64,000 bases of DNA from positions 124,001 to 188,000 of the forward strand of contig JAFEMH010002081.1 of assembly GCA_022495995.1 (NCBI GenBank), read 5' to 3'. Shown here one piece after another: positions 46,234 to 58,275 of the stretch. Made by a program: the position numbers and the translations under genes. Within the stretch, counting starts at the first letter, position 1. Each line of letters begins with the position of its first letter. The notes under the pieces were generated by a model. It was not told where the DNA came from, searched no databases, and saw only the letters and a program-made list of their open reading frames with translations. The stretch is from Adenophora triphylla var. japonica. Taxonomy: Eukaryota > Streptophyta > Magnoliopsida > Asterales > Campanulaceae.

Positions 46234-47518
46234 TTAATCATTATTTTCATCAAAGTCAACATGTATTGATTCTTCCACAACAAGTCTCCTTTTGTTGTAT
46301 ACTCTGTAGGCTTTGCTGGTGTTGGAGTATCCAAGGAAGATTCCTTCATCACTTTTTGAGTCAAACTTATCAAGGTTGCTTTTCCCATTGTTGTGAATGA
46401 AGCATCTACTTCCAAAGCCATGGAAGTATGAAATGGTTGGTGTTCTCCCATTACATAGCTCATAGGGAGTCTTGGAGTGAAACTTGTTGATGAGGGTCTT
46501 GTTCTGAACATACACAGCAGTGGTGACTGCTTCTCCCCAAAAATACTTAGGAAGGTTATTCTCTGACAGCATAGTTCTTGCTGCTTCACAAATTGTTCTG
46601 TTCTTCCTTTCAGCAACTCCATTTTGCTGTGGTGTTCTAGGGGCAGAGAAGTTGTGCTCAATCCCTTTTTGATCACAATATTCTTCAACACCTGTGTTTT
46701 CAAATTCCTTACCATGATCAGATCTGATTTTGATGATGGATAAGCCCTTTTGGTTTTGAATTTTATTGAACAGTTTGACTAGTTGTTCCAAGGTATCTCT
46801 TTTGGATTCAAGAAGGATGATCCAAGTAAATCTAGTGTAGTCATCAACTACAACAAGAGAGTATCTCTTTCCACCAAGAGATGCAGTTACGATTGGTCCA
46901 AAAAGATCCATGTGGAGTAATTGAAGGGGTTTTGAGGTATCTAATCTGGTTTTGGCAGAGAAGAAGGTTTTCTTTTGCTTTCCACATTGACATGCTTTGC
47001 ACAATTTGTCCTTTTTGAAGGGTATTTTGGGTAGGCCTTTTACTAGGTTTGATTTGGCTAGTTTGGAGATGCTTTTGAGGTTGAGGTGAGCCAATCTTTT
47101 GTGCCATAGCCATGATATATCAGATTGACTATAGGAGAGCAGGCAATGGGCATCTGATGATTCCACAACTTCCGAGGTTTAGACGGTAGAGGTTGCCTTT
47201 TCGATTCCGGTGAGAATTGATTTGTTGTTGACATCTTTGACAGTGCAGTGGTTTTTGGAACATACAACATGATATCCCTTATCACAAATCTGACTAAGGC
47301 TAATCAAATTGTGCTTGACCACCCTCTACATAAGACACATTAGTAAAAATAATGTCTTTAGTAACAAGGTTTCCTGATCCTTTGACTTTGGCTTGAGAGT
47401 TATCACCAAAAGTTACATTTGGACCATTTTTAGAGACATATTGTTGCAACAACTCCTTGTTGAAGGTCATGTGTCTGCTGCATCCACTATCCAAGTACCA
47501 TATTCCTTTCCTAGGTTC
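46234..47518 (-). pseudogene. pol: Copia D protease-integrase
   Basis: The longest continuous integrase segment (47166-46234) includes all catalytic motifs. A break near 47170-47210 separates it from the protease (DSG near 47496). The terminal TAA at 46234-46236 is shared with the other copies. Confidence 0.86.
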
Positions 47519-47591
47519 CTACAAAACAGAAAAATAAATTTATGGTACCCTTTATTCTTTTGGGTCCAAAGGTTTAGAATTTCTTTGGTAC
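47519..47591 (-). other. Candidate 73-nt gag/protease intron (copia D)
   Basis: Same length and 3' end as in A-C. One extra base just 5' of the donor (AGTG|GT) would shift the spliced frame in this copy. Confidence 0.45.
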
Positions 47592-49886
47592 CACTAGCTT
47601 TGTTCATTGCCCTCTTTCCAAAATACTGGTTTAGGGCATTATAATATCCTATGATTTGCAACATATAGGGTGTAGGAGCAATAGGTTGGGATTGGTTAGG
47701 AAACTGGTTGGGAGAAAAGAATTGATTTTGGTTGTGAGCGAGTATGGTTTTGAGATCTGTTTGAGTGAGATGATCTAGGGGAGGTATTTTGGCTTAGCAT
47801 GACTTCTTCCATTTGAGTATGGCCGGTTGGGTCTTTGTTGTTTGGAGTATGAGTGATGGTTGAAGAATCTTTCTTTGTGCAGGAGATCTCTGCTTTGTCC
47901 ATCATGTCTTGTTTGTCTAGGAAATCTCTGTTGTCCGGTGGTCTTGTCTTTGGTTCTTCTTCACTTGCTCCTTGATTCCTTTCTTTTGCCAAATGTAATT
48001 ACCTTTGTTTGCTTGTTTTCCTTTGCCTTTTGATTGACTTGAGCTAGCTATATGAGTTTCATCAGTGTGAGAGGGACTAGCTTGAGTTGTTTCATCATTG
48101 TGACTTGAGCTAGCTTCATCCATTTTTCCTTTCTTCTTGAAGTCTTCCTTGGTTTGAATAGGGTAGACATTTTCTTGAGCTTTGACATAGTTCATGCTTT
48201 CAAGAACCATCTTGTCAATAGCCCTTTCACCAGTGAGAGGGGTATATGTTTTCATAGTAGGATTATTGGCTCCAATCCCTGATTTGTCACCTGGGTGTCT
48301 TTGGTTGTAGCTAAAAAGGGTCAAGGCTTTTCCAGAATTGTTCCAGGACTCAGACTTCTTTCTAAGGGATTCATTTTCCTTTTCAAGGTTGATGTTTATT
48401 TGGTTGGTTTCCAGAAGTTTGGAATTCTTAGCTGTCAGCTCCTCATTAGCTTTTTCAAGCATAAGGTTTTGAACTTTCAGTCCTTGGTTGGCTCTTTCAA
48501 GGCTATCAATGGTTTTACTTTGGGATAGGTTATCAGTGAGCAATGAAGCAAAGCTAGTTTGATGTCTTTTTATTTGAATTAAAAGAGTATTAACTAATTG
48601 TTTAAATTCTTCAATATTTAAAGAGTTGAACTGAGGTACCTGCTTTAGTTCTTCAGCAACAGCTAAGGCTTCAAGGTCTTCTTCATTGTCTGAATCTTCA
48701 TCATCTCCAGCCATTAGGCATATCATTGCTTCTTCTCCTTCACTTTCAGTATCACTGAAGTCAAATTCCTCATCACTAAATTTAGATGAGTCAGCAATCA
48801 GCACTTGCTCTTTGTTCTTCTCATTCTTCTTCTTTGTGCAGTTGTAACAGCTACATCTTGAGCTGTGAATGATTTCCTTGGAGTATGAGAACTTCTTAGA
48901 TGTCTGATTGTCTTTGGGTTTCCTTGGTTCAGGGCACTCAGATGAGTAGTGACCAAGCTTCTTACAGTTGAAGCATTTAACTTTCTTTTTATGGCTTTCT
49001 TGTTCAGAAGTAGATGGGCTATAGCTTTTCTCAAATGACTTTTTATGTGCTCTCAGGGTATTTCTGACAGCCATGGATATGAGACTTGGAAGGTCTCCTT
49101 GAGATAGGTTATTTGAGGGTAGGCTAACTTTACGAAGGAATTGAGAACCATGGAATCAATGTCTTGTTGGGTGATGGGTTTATGAGTGGTTTCTTGGGCA
49201 GCTAAGGCAAGAGTTTGAGGGATGGAGGGAACTGGTTGAAGTTTTATCATTCCTTCTAGTTCATAAGCTTCAAGCTTACCAAAATATTGTTCAACAGTCA
49301 TGGTGCTCCATTCTGCACCTTCTCTTATTGGTAGGGCTACCTTCTCATATTCTTGAGGAAGGTTGGAATATATTTTGAGACATAAATCTTGATTCTCAAA
49401 AGTTTTTCCATGATCAGCAATGGATCTGACCAGATCTTCAAATCTTGGTTTTGCAGCACTCACTTTTTCACCAGGGTAAAACTTGAAGTTGTCAAGTTGT
49501 CTAAGAAGGTTGTATAGGTTTTGTGTTCTAACATTGGTGTGTTTCTGGAATTTGGTATGTATAAGTTCCCATGCAGCCTTTGCAGTTGGCTCTTTAGCAA
49601 TTTCTTGTGCTAGTGAATCAGTTACACTCTTTTGGAGTATGTTTTTGACTTTTAGATTAGCACTAGTTGCCTTTACGAATCTGTCCCAGTGCAGGGATTT
49701 TACTTTGCTAGGCCCACCATTTGTATCTACAGAGACAGGGTATGTGACTTCATTTTCAAGGGCATACCAGTTCCAGATGCTGTTTGCATCAAGGTGGGTT
49801 TTAATTTTTGAAGCATATATTTCAAAGGATCCACATTCATCAATGTGGGGAATGTCTTTCTCATTATTTCTCCTTGGTTGAGGCAT
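47592..49886 (-). pseudogene. gag: Copia D gag, frameshifts
   Basis: ATG 49886, open to the frameshift near 49130, then open again to about 47917 through the CCHC and coiled-coil regions. The Gln/Asn-rich tail is scrambled by small indels at 47740-47960. It has CAA where C has the nonsense codon. Confidence 0.83.
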
Positions 49887-49955
49887 GGTGGGTTGGCAAA
49901 TGATCCTTCACAAGTTGTTAGACTTTTGAGTGTGAAGACAAGCTCTGATACCAAT

Positions 49956-51091
49956 TGAAAGGTCTTGTTTGCTTTAATCAGATTGAAAAGTTAGGCAGTT
50001 AAGCTTTGACAGCTGAGGTGAAATCTTGGCTGTCAGATATTAACTGGTTTTAAAGGCAAGTGTTAAATGTGCAGCGGAATAATAAGTGTTGAAATAATGT
50101 AAAGACAAGTGAATAGTGTATGTGTGTGTAGATGTGTGTGTGTGTTGTGTGATAATACCAATTGAACACAAGGAATTTTAAGGTGGTTCAGAGTTCACTC
50201 CTCCTACGTCCACCCTCACTGTCAACCTTGACAAGTGAGATCAATCCACTTAAATCTAGTTCCCTTTAAGATTTACAAAGGATTGGATAGGCAAGTTCCT
50301 TGAACTTCCTCTTCCTAATAAGTACAGTCTATTAGGGATTTTGCTTGTTAGGAAGCAAAATTACAATATCACTTAAAGTCAGTCTTAAGTGATTTACAAC
50401 TTTAGTTTATACACTGAATTCAGTTACAAGTGTCTCAGATTGTTTGAATGTTGGTTGCAGGGTTTGCAGGTGTGGAAGGTTGAAGAAGAGGTTGTAAAAG
50501 TTGTGTGTGTTGGGGCATTTTCTTCAGTATTGAGGGTTTCCTTTTATAGGCTGGAATATAGCCGTTGGAGGAGACAAAGGAGTAAATGCAAATGGTTGGA
50601 ATAGTGTTTGCATTTAGAGCTTTGATATTTGGATAATAACAGTGTAAATGCAACCGTTTTTATATAATCTTCATGGAGATGGCGGCAACATACTGTATAG
50701 AGAGATTGGGCAAGGCACATCTTGATCATCGCGGGAATGCTTCAACTGCTTTGTTGATGTTGAAGATCATGTTTGTCGGAAGGTTGAGACCTCTGTTGTT
50801 GAGAACCTTAGTTTGTCGAGGCTAAGTCTTTAGAGTTTGCGAGTTTAGGAGACGGGGGTTTGTGTTTGATGATTATGCAATGATCCTTTGTACATAAATA
50901 CATTAATTTATGTGATTTGTCTTGGTGTTTGATCATTACATCATTCTTTGTCCGGTTGATATAAAGGATGTGCGGAAGAGTCATAGGCATCGATATCGAT
51001 GTTATCTTGGTGTCGAGATAACATTGGATAGGATATATTTCTTTGTCAACACCCTGTATAACTATGTGGTTTACATAGTCAGGTCCTAACA
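49956..51091 (-). repeat. 5' LTR of copia D (1,136 bp)
   Basis: TGAAAGGTC...GGTCCTAACA, PBS at 49940-49953. The right third (50630-51010) is dense in differences from C at CTG/CAG positions, for example CTGTCAG becoming TTTGTCGG near 50770. Confidence 0.92.
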
Positions 51092-51371
51092 CTCTAGACT
51101 TGTCTCACCTCCGGGCTTACAATGTTTGCGACGTATCATGACATATAATCTGATCACATAGTCACATTGCGCGATTTTTGGCAAAACAAGACCATATGCT
51201 ATTGTCTTAAAGTTTTCCCATGTGCTATTGTCTTTCACTCTTCCATCATCCAAATGCGTATCATTATTCTTAGAACCAACACACACACGGCGATACTAAG
51301 ACAACCATATATTCCAGTCTGTCAGTGTTTTCTTCACCTGGTTGATTCCTTGGTAAAAGAAAGATCACTCG

Positions 51372-52472
51372 TATGCTAAGCTGAAAGAAGTTCTAAATAG
51401 CTAGACTCTATGTTCTCCTTAACTGTGATGTGGTTGAGTATTATTTGAAGTAATTCCTTATTATTTTTAAGTGCATAATTTCAACCCTAATAAAATTTCT
51501 TTCAATTATACAATTGATTTTTGACAACCATATAACAAAAATACAGTATGTTTGAAGAACAGACTAAAGACTTGGGGCCTTATTTGATTTCGATTAGAAT
51601 AGCCAAAAAGTTTCTCGAATGGTTTAACAAATACATAAATGTTTATTCATTTGCTCAGTCCTTTTTTTAGGAATATTCAATATTCGTTATTTATTATATA
51701 TTATGTGCTTTTATATAGATTCTAAACAACCACGGAGATGCAAAAGGCTGCGAGGTTAGAAATGTTAGCCGATGGTCCGCTCTTAAAAGTGAATGTATAT
51801 AAGGGGTATTTTATTATTGGTTACATTTTCCACCTTTGAAGAATTTGGCCAAACAAAATCAAATTGGAATAGCGAGGTCAAACTCGAAAGGAAATGCAGA
51901 TTATTATGGTATATTGCAATATTATCATGTAAATTCGGTTGTTCTTTTTAGCGTGAGTAGAATGACCGAGAAAGGTATTATTAAACATGGCACATTTGAC
52001 CTCGTTGATGTTAAGCATTCTTCTAGACATAGGGGTAACGATGTGTTCATTCTTGCATCTCGAAGCACAGCAAGTGCATACCCACAACGAAGAGAGTTTA
52101 GTGGTTGGTCGATCATTCGGAAAACCAAAGCGAGAAGCACTTACGATATACCATTGCATGCAACAACTTCTAGTTCAACTTTCGTGAGTCATCATTACAT
52201 GATTGTTATGTTATCGGGAAGAAGAAATGCCCGTCCCTCCTATTATTTTCTTAAATGATAATGGCGAGGATGAATCATTTATTACCGAAAACACTCACGC
52301 AAAACTAAAGGAAGTCGATTTGAATGAACACAGTCGATGATGAAGATGAGGGAGGAGAAGAGTATGCATCCGGGTCGATGATGAAGTAGAAAGTGGCGAT
52401 GAAGAAATTGAGTTTTGTAGTGATACTGAGAATGATAGTGAAGAGGAAAATGATTCTAGTGACAATAAATAA
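51372..52472 (+). pseudogene. CACTA TNP2/DUF4216 remnant, U6 (most degraded)
   Basis: Same exon blocks with extra indels (near 51740, 51832, 51890-51920, 52065 and 52330-52380). The TAG in DUF4216 is still present (about 51958). Confidence 0.65.
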
Positions 52473-53042
52473 TTGTAATATATTAGTTTGTTCTTAATTT
52501 AAATGATGTTTTGCATATGATGTTTATATTTTGTAGTTTATATTCTAATTTAAATGATTAATCACTACATTTTTAATTATGTTGTATTATATTCATTTTT
52601 ATGTACCATCATTTATATTGTAGTTTAGACATGTCTACTACTGATGCCCTCCTCATTCTACGAAATCCAAAGTTCTAGCATTTGTTCCTACCAGCCAGTC
52701 TAGTCTTATAGGGACAAACTTTCTACTCCACTACCCAAAGCGGAGATTATAAATGAGGATGACTCCCTTATCAGTCCAGGTCAGGGGAGCTCTAACACTG
52801 CATGTCATGAGCCTATAGCCCCTTAGGGGAGGGTTATTTTGGATAGAGTTGTACATGAGGGGAAATGTGTTATTAGTATCTCTCCCAGTATGCAGTAAGT
52901 TATGTTTTATTATTTTATTGTTACATTTTAAAGTTAGCGTTTATTCTATTATGTTCTGCACATATATTATTGATGTACAACATGTTTTAATTTCTTTATA
53001 GATTTATCCGTAATACACCCACAAGTCGATCTAGATGGTTTG

Positions 53043-53303
53043 GTGAGATACTTCGGAAGCATCCGTTTCAATAGCCCCAATTTCAGCTCAAAAGTGGCAC
53101 CATCAGACAAGGCAGGGAACTCAACTGCATGAGGTTGCTCGTTCCAATTTGGAGCGTTTTACGCCTCGGTGTCAATGGAGAAGTGCAGGATTATTAATTT
53201 CCATCTCTTCTACCAACAAACTTTTTCTTCCCTTCCTGAAAGTCTTTTCTATTTCTGAATCACGAAGCTCAAGAAGATTATTAGTTGAACGGGTATGGAC
53301 CAT
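53043..53303 (-). pseudogene. Ty3/gypsy gag fragment, U6
   Basis: Gag start at 53303; a frame break near 53155-53190 shortens the open part. PBS at 53410-53428. 52473-53042 is spacer with the possible CACTA exon. Confidence 0.62.
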
Positions 53304-53433
53304 ACAATGATCCACACCACGAAGGGACAAGGGTAGATAAAAGATAAATAAGAAAACAAATAAAAGAAAAATACAGAAATTAAATAAGAACAAAAACAAA
53401 TAAACACCGTTTCCCGACAACGGCGCCAAAATT

Positions 53434-54765
53434 TGATAGGCTAAAGTCGCACGCCTATATTACTTACCACGACTCGGCTACAAAACTGCAGAAAGGACAA
53501 GTCCAGGGTCAATCCACCGAAGAACGGTTATTTGTTTGCACAATTGTCACTTGACAAGATTGGGGGTCGAAGATTGATTTTATTAAATTCCTAAGACGGG
53601 AATAAAAAACTAAGTTGTAAACAATTCAAGGAAAGCACTTTGGATCAATTATTTTCCCCGACTGTCATTCAAATATCATCGATTAACTCTTTTCACTTTT
53701 ACCCTATTCACTCGATCACGAGATGTATTTCAATCTCTAGCTCTTTCTTTGATATTAGTTAATAGCAGTGACACACTCACTAATAATCCTAATCAATATT
53801 TAAACATAACTGACACAGTCTAGATTTACAATACCAATTGATTACCGATTTAAGAGATTAAGATCGAGAACACGTTCTAATGTTATTTCAATTAGATACT
53901 TGTTTATTTTTTCCTACTTCACAATCCACCATGACACATGCATGGACTACAAAGTTGCTACTTGTGAAGCCCTAAATTGACACAATCTTAGGGGATTCTA
54001 GCAATAAATCAATACCCAAGATTCAACAATTGGCATAATTGTAAAACCCTAGAAATCAATTCAATCAATCAATACAGAAGAAAATATAAATAGGACAAAA
54101 GATATGAAAAGAAATTAACCTCAATTGAAATCCAAGACGGTTCCAATAATTAAATCCAAAGCAAAAGTATTTAGTTCTCCATGAAAATTAATAAAGCTCT
54201 CTAGGAAAAATAAATGTTCGACCCTCAAATTATTGTAAAAGGAAATATATATACTTCCACCCTAAAAACCTAAATTTAAAAGGAAAAGAAAAGGAAAAAA
54301 AAAAAAAAAACTTTCCTAAACCCAAGCCATGAAAGAAAATAAAGAAAAAAAGAAAATCAAAATGGTTTCCAAACCTCATGCCGGGCAAAAGGGAACGATC
54401 AAAGTCAACAGCGAAGTTGAATGGGAGTAGCACGATTCGTCCTTAATTTTTATGTCGTGCTGAATCCGGAAACGAGTCGTGAATAGTGTCACCACTCGTG
54501 CCATTGTTTCCAATCCAATTTCCAGCTTTTCACTTTGGTCACTATACTTTCCATCTTTTCAGTTTGGCCCCTGAACTTTATATTTTCAGCTTACTCCCCA
54601 ATTTTCCATAATTGCAGTTTGGTCCCTAGATTACAATAATATCACACTAAATCCTCTCAATACATATTTCACTCAAATTACATCAAGCCTATACTAAATA
54701 CATGAAAATAAAGAATAATAGGAACGGAGAACATCAGAAATAAATAGTATAAATCTGTCCTATCA
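53434..54765 (-). repeat. Gypsy LTR, U6 (1,332 bp)
   Basis: TG...CA ends, AAGAG flank, longer poly-A at about 54296-54310. Confidence 0.85.
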
Positions 54766-55702
54766 AAGAGGCGGGCCCCTTCTCCCAGATATCAAAGACA
54801 AATCCATAAGAAGGATCACGAGGTTTGTCTAGAACTAGCAACCTTTTCTTAGTAGGCTAACATCCACAAATATAACGAGGAGGTCCCCCTTCTCCAACAG
54901 AGTTAATATCAGCAACAACCTGCTGGAGACGGATACATGTGATATTATTAATTGATATAGCACAGTTAAGCAGAAAAATGATAGGTTGTACAATTATCAT
55001 AGGGAAAGAGGAGAAAAATTCAGATGATAATTGTATTAAACAGTAACTAATTCTTGTGAAGGAGAAGCAAGATTATAGAGAACAAAGCATTTAGAGAAAA
55101 TTGATTGAAAGTACGCGTAGAAGACATTAACTAGTGAAAACATACTAGTCCTTGAACAAGTGCAGCTAGATAACATGGATAGGTCTAAAATGAAGATTCA
55201 CCTTGGCTTTAGCTTACAAGGCCCTGAATGACTTGTAGATTTAAATAAGAGGGTCTAGAATTTGAGATACACCTGACAATCAAAGGCAGGCCAAAAAATT
55301 TCCGGCATTAAAAAAAAAGAGAGAGATACACCTGACATGTTCACTTTAATTGTAGTAGAACAACTCTTGCCGACTCATATTTGGTGAAATTGCAGATGTA
55401 AGTTGTTTAAGTTATTTTTAACCTCATAGATTGAGCTGCAAACTGTTTTGTAAATGATAAGCGAAAAGCTCAAAATGCAAGAGTCATTGGGAACAGATGT
55501 GCATGAATATGCGAGGCAATTGTTTCAACTGATATTTTTCCATTTGCTTCAAAATTTACAAGAGAATGTAAAAAGCTGTCAAAACTACAATATACAGCTC
55601 TCCAATTATACTCTACTTTCGACTACTTCTATTCCCAGAAAATAGCGTTCTAAATGCTCTGCAAAATTTTGTGGTCACGCAGGCCAGCTTCACATGTTTG
55701 AC

Positions 55703-56005
55703 TCATAATCTGCTCAAGCAAGAAGTGACGTCAATGAATAGATCCTCTGTGCAAGGAATCGTCAAACCACCCATCGGGTGATCAAACCCAAACTCTTCCT
55801 CAGCTTGACTAAGCAACTCCTGGAATAATGGTTGAGTCAAGAATGATACTGGTATCACAAATCTTTTCTTTTCCTCCTCTCCCACATATACTGCAAAATA
55901 GCCTTTTGGAACATCTGCGGTTGTGGGTGTTTTGTGATTTGAGTTGAACGACGGCCTTCTAAGAATCTTCTTAGCAGGAAGGATCCGCGGCATACGAATA
56001 GCCAT
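55703..56005 (-). CDS. SAUR-family protein, copy 3
   Basis: Protein identical to copies 1 and 2. TATA-like box 56140-56147, TGTCTC 56371-56376. 55131-55702 is its 3' flank. Confidence 0.92.
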   Translation of the reverse strand: MAIRMPRILPAKKILRRPSFNSNHKTPTTADVPKGYFAVYVGEEEKKRFVIPVSFLTQPLFQELLSQAEEEFGFDHPMGGLTIPCTEDLFIDVTSCLSRL

Positions 56006-56644
56006 GATTTTTCAAGAATATGTTTTAAAGATAGAACAAGTGAGAAGAAGAAAGTATAAGTCAAATGATTGAGTGAGAACCTAACTGTTTGCTTAGAGTT
56101 TGTGAAGATTTGTGTTGTTAATGAGTTAAGCTCTGTGGGTACTTATAGATGTCATGGATAAATCTATGATACTTAAATTTGGGAATGGGTGGTGATGAGG
56201 CATTTTGGACATTAGGACAACTGTGCGGGACAATAACATGTGACATTAAACATGGCTTTGTCTTCCAACTAATCATCAATAATTCATGATATTTGATAGC
56301 TCAACCATACAATTTCGAACAATGGTGTCCTACCAATTCCGGACCATGATTCTTACCAAACCTCTAGACTTGTCTCACCTCCGGGCTTAAAATGTTTGAG
56401 ACGTATCATGACATATATTATGATAACATAGTCACATTACTGACGATTTTTGGCAAAACAAGACCATATGCTATTGTCTTAAAGTTTTCCCATGTGCTAT
56501 TGTCTTTCACTCTTCCATCATCCAAATGCGTATCATTATTCTTAGAACCAACACACACACAACTGATACTAAGACAACCATATATTCTAGTCTGTCAGTG
56601 CTTTCTTCACCTGGTCAATTCCTTGGTAAAAGAAACAGCACTCG

Positions 56645-57315
56645 TATGCTAAGCTGAAATTAAAGGAGTTTGAAGCGGCTAGACTCTATGTTCTCCTTAA
56701 CTGTGATGATGTTGAAGATTATTTGAAGTAACTCCTTCTTATTTTTTAGTACGTAATTTCAATCCCAATAAAATTTCTTTCAATTATACAATTGATTTTT
56801 AATAACCATATAACAAAAAATGCAGAATGTTTGAAGAACAGGCTAGTGATTTGGGGCCATATTTGATTTCGATTAGGACAGACAAAGAGTTTCCCGAGTG
56901 GTTTAACAAATACGTAAATGTCTATTCATTTGCTCATTTTTTTTAGTATATTCAATATAGTTATTTATTTATATTATGTGCTTTTATATAGATTCTAAAC
57001 AACCACGGAGATGCAAACGCTGCGAGGTTAGAAATGTTAGCCCATGGTCCGCTCTTAAAAGTGAATGTATATAAGGGTTATTTTGTTATTGGTTACATTT
57101 TCCACATCTTTGAAGAATTTGGCCAAACAAAATCAAATTGGAATAGCGGGGTCAAACTCAAAGGAAATCTGGATTATTATGGTGAAGATGAGGGAGGAGA
57201 AGAGTATGCATCCGGGTCTGATGATGAAGTAGAAAGTGGTGATGAAGAAATTGAGTTTTGTAGTGATACCGAGAATGATAGTGAAGAGGAAAATGATTCT
57301 AGTGACAATAAATAA
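56645..57315 (+). pseudogene. TNP2/DUF4216 remnant, short type, U7
   Basis: In-frame fusion as in U3, with a three-base insertion (about 57107-57112) that replaces 'HTEEF' by 'HIFEEF'. Open 57034-57315. Confidence 0.65.
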
Positions 57316-57884
57316 TTGTAATATATTAGTTTGTTCTTAATTTAAATGATGTTTTGCATATGATGTTTATATTTTGTAGTTTATATTCTAATTTAAATGA
57401 TTAATCACTTCATTTTTAATTATGTTGTATTATATTCATTTTTATGTACCATCATTTATATTGTAGTTTAGACATGTCTACTACTGATGCCCTCCTCATT
57501 ATACGAAATCCAAAGTTCTAGCATTTGTTCCTACCAGCCAGTCTAGTCTTATAGGGACAAACTTTCTACTCCACTACCCAAAGCGGAGATTATAAATGAG
57601 GATGAATCCCTTATCAGTCCAGGTCAGGGGAGCTCTAACACTGCAGGTTATGAGCCTATAGCCCCTTAGGGGAGGTTTCTTTTGGATAGAGTTGTACATG
57701 AGGGGAAATGTGTTATTAGTATATCTCCCAGTATGCAGTAAGTTATGTTTTATTATTTTATTGTTACATTTTAAAGTTAGCGTTTATTCTATTATGTTCT
57801 GCACATATATTATTGATGTACAACATGTTTTAATTTCTTTATAGATTTATCCGTAATACACCCACAAGTCGATCTAGATGGTTT

Positions 57885-58145
57885 TGTGAGATACTTCGGA
57901 AGCATCCGTTTCAATAGCCCCGATTTCAGCTCAAAAGTGGCACCATCAGGCAAGGCAGGGAACTCAACTGCATGAGGTTGCTCGTTCCAATTTGGAGTAG
58001 TTTTCTGCCTCAGTGTCAATGGAGGGTCTGGATTATTAATTTCCATCTCTTCTACCAACAAACTTTTCCTTCTCTTCCTGAAAGTCTTTTCTTTTTCTGA
58101 ATCACGAAGCTCAAGAAGATTATTAGTTGAACGGGTATGGACCAT
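57885..58145 (-). pseudogene. Ty3/gypsy gag fragment, U7
   Basis: Same fragment with several substitutions. PBS at 58252-58270 has two changes. 57316-57884 is spacer with the possible CACTA exon. Confidence 0.66.
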
Positions 58146-58275
58146 ACAATGATCCACACCACGAAGGGACAAGGGTAGATAAAAGATAAATAAGAAAACA
58201 AATAAAAGAAAAATACAGAAATTAAATAAGAACAAAAACAAATAAACACCGTTCCCCGGCAACGTCGCCAAAATT

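Larger units (their letters stand above)
45622..51091 (-). mobile_element. Copia copy D (3' half missing)
   Basis: Same extent as copy C, sharing its left breakpoint, so C and D are duplicates within the 12.2-kb higher-order repeat. The RT fragment is at 45629-45861. Confidence 0.93.
51092..56361. repeat. Tandem unit U6 (complete, long type)
   Basis: 12,211 bp after U4. The first about 2 kb (51092-53200) carries many small differences from U2 and U4; the rest is nearly identical to them. Confidence 0.9.
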
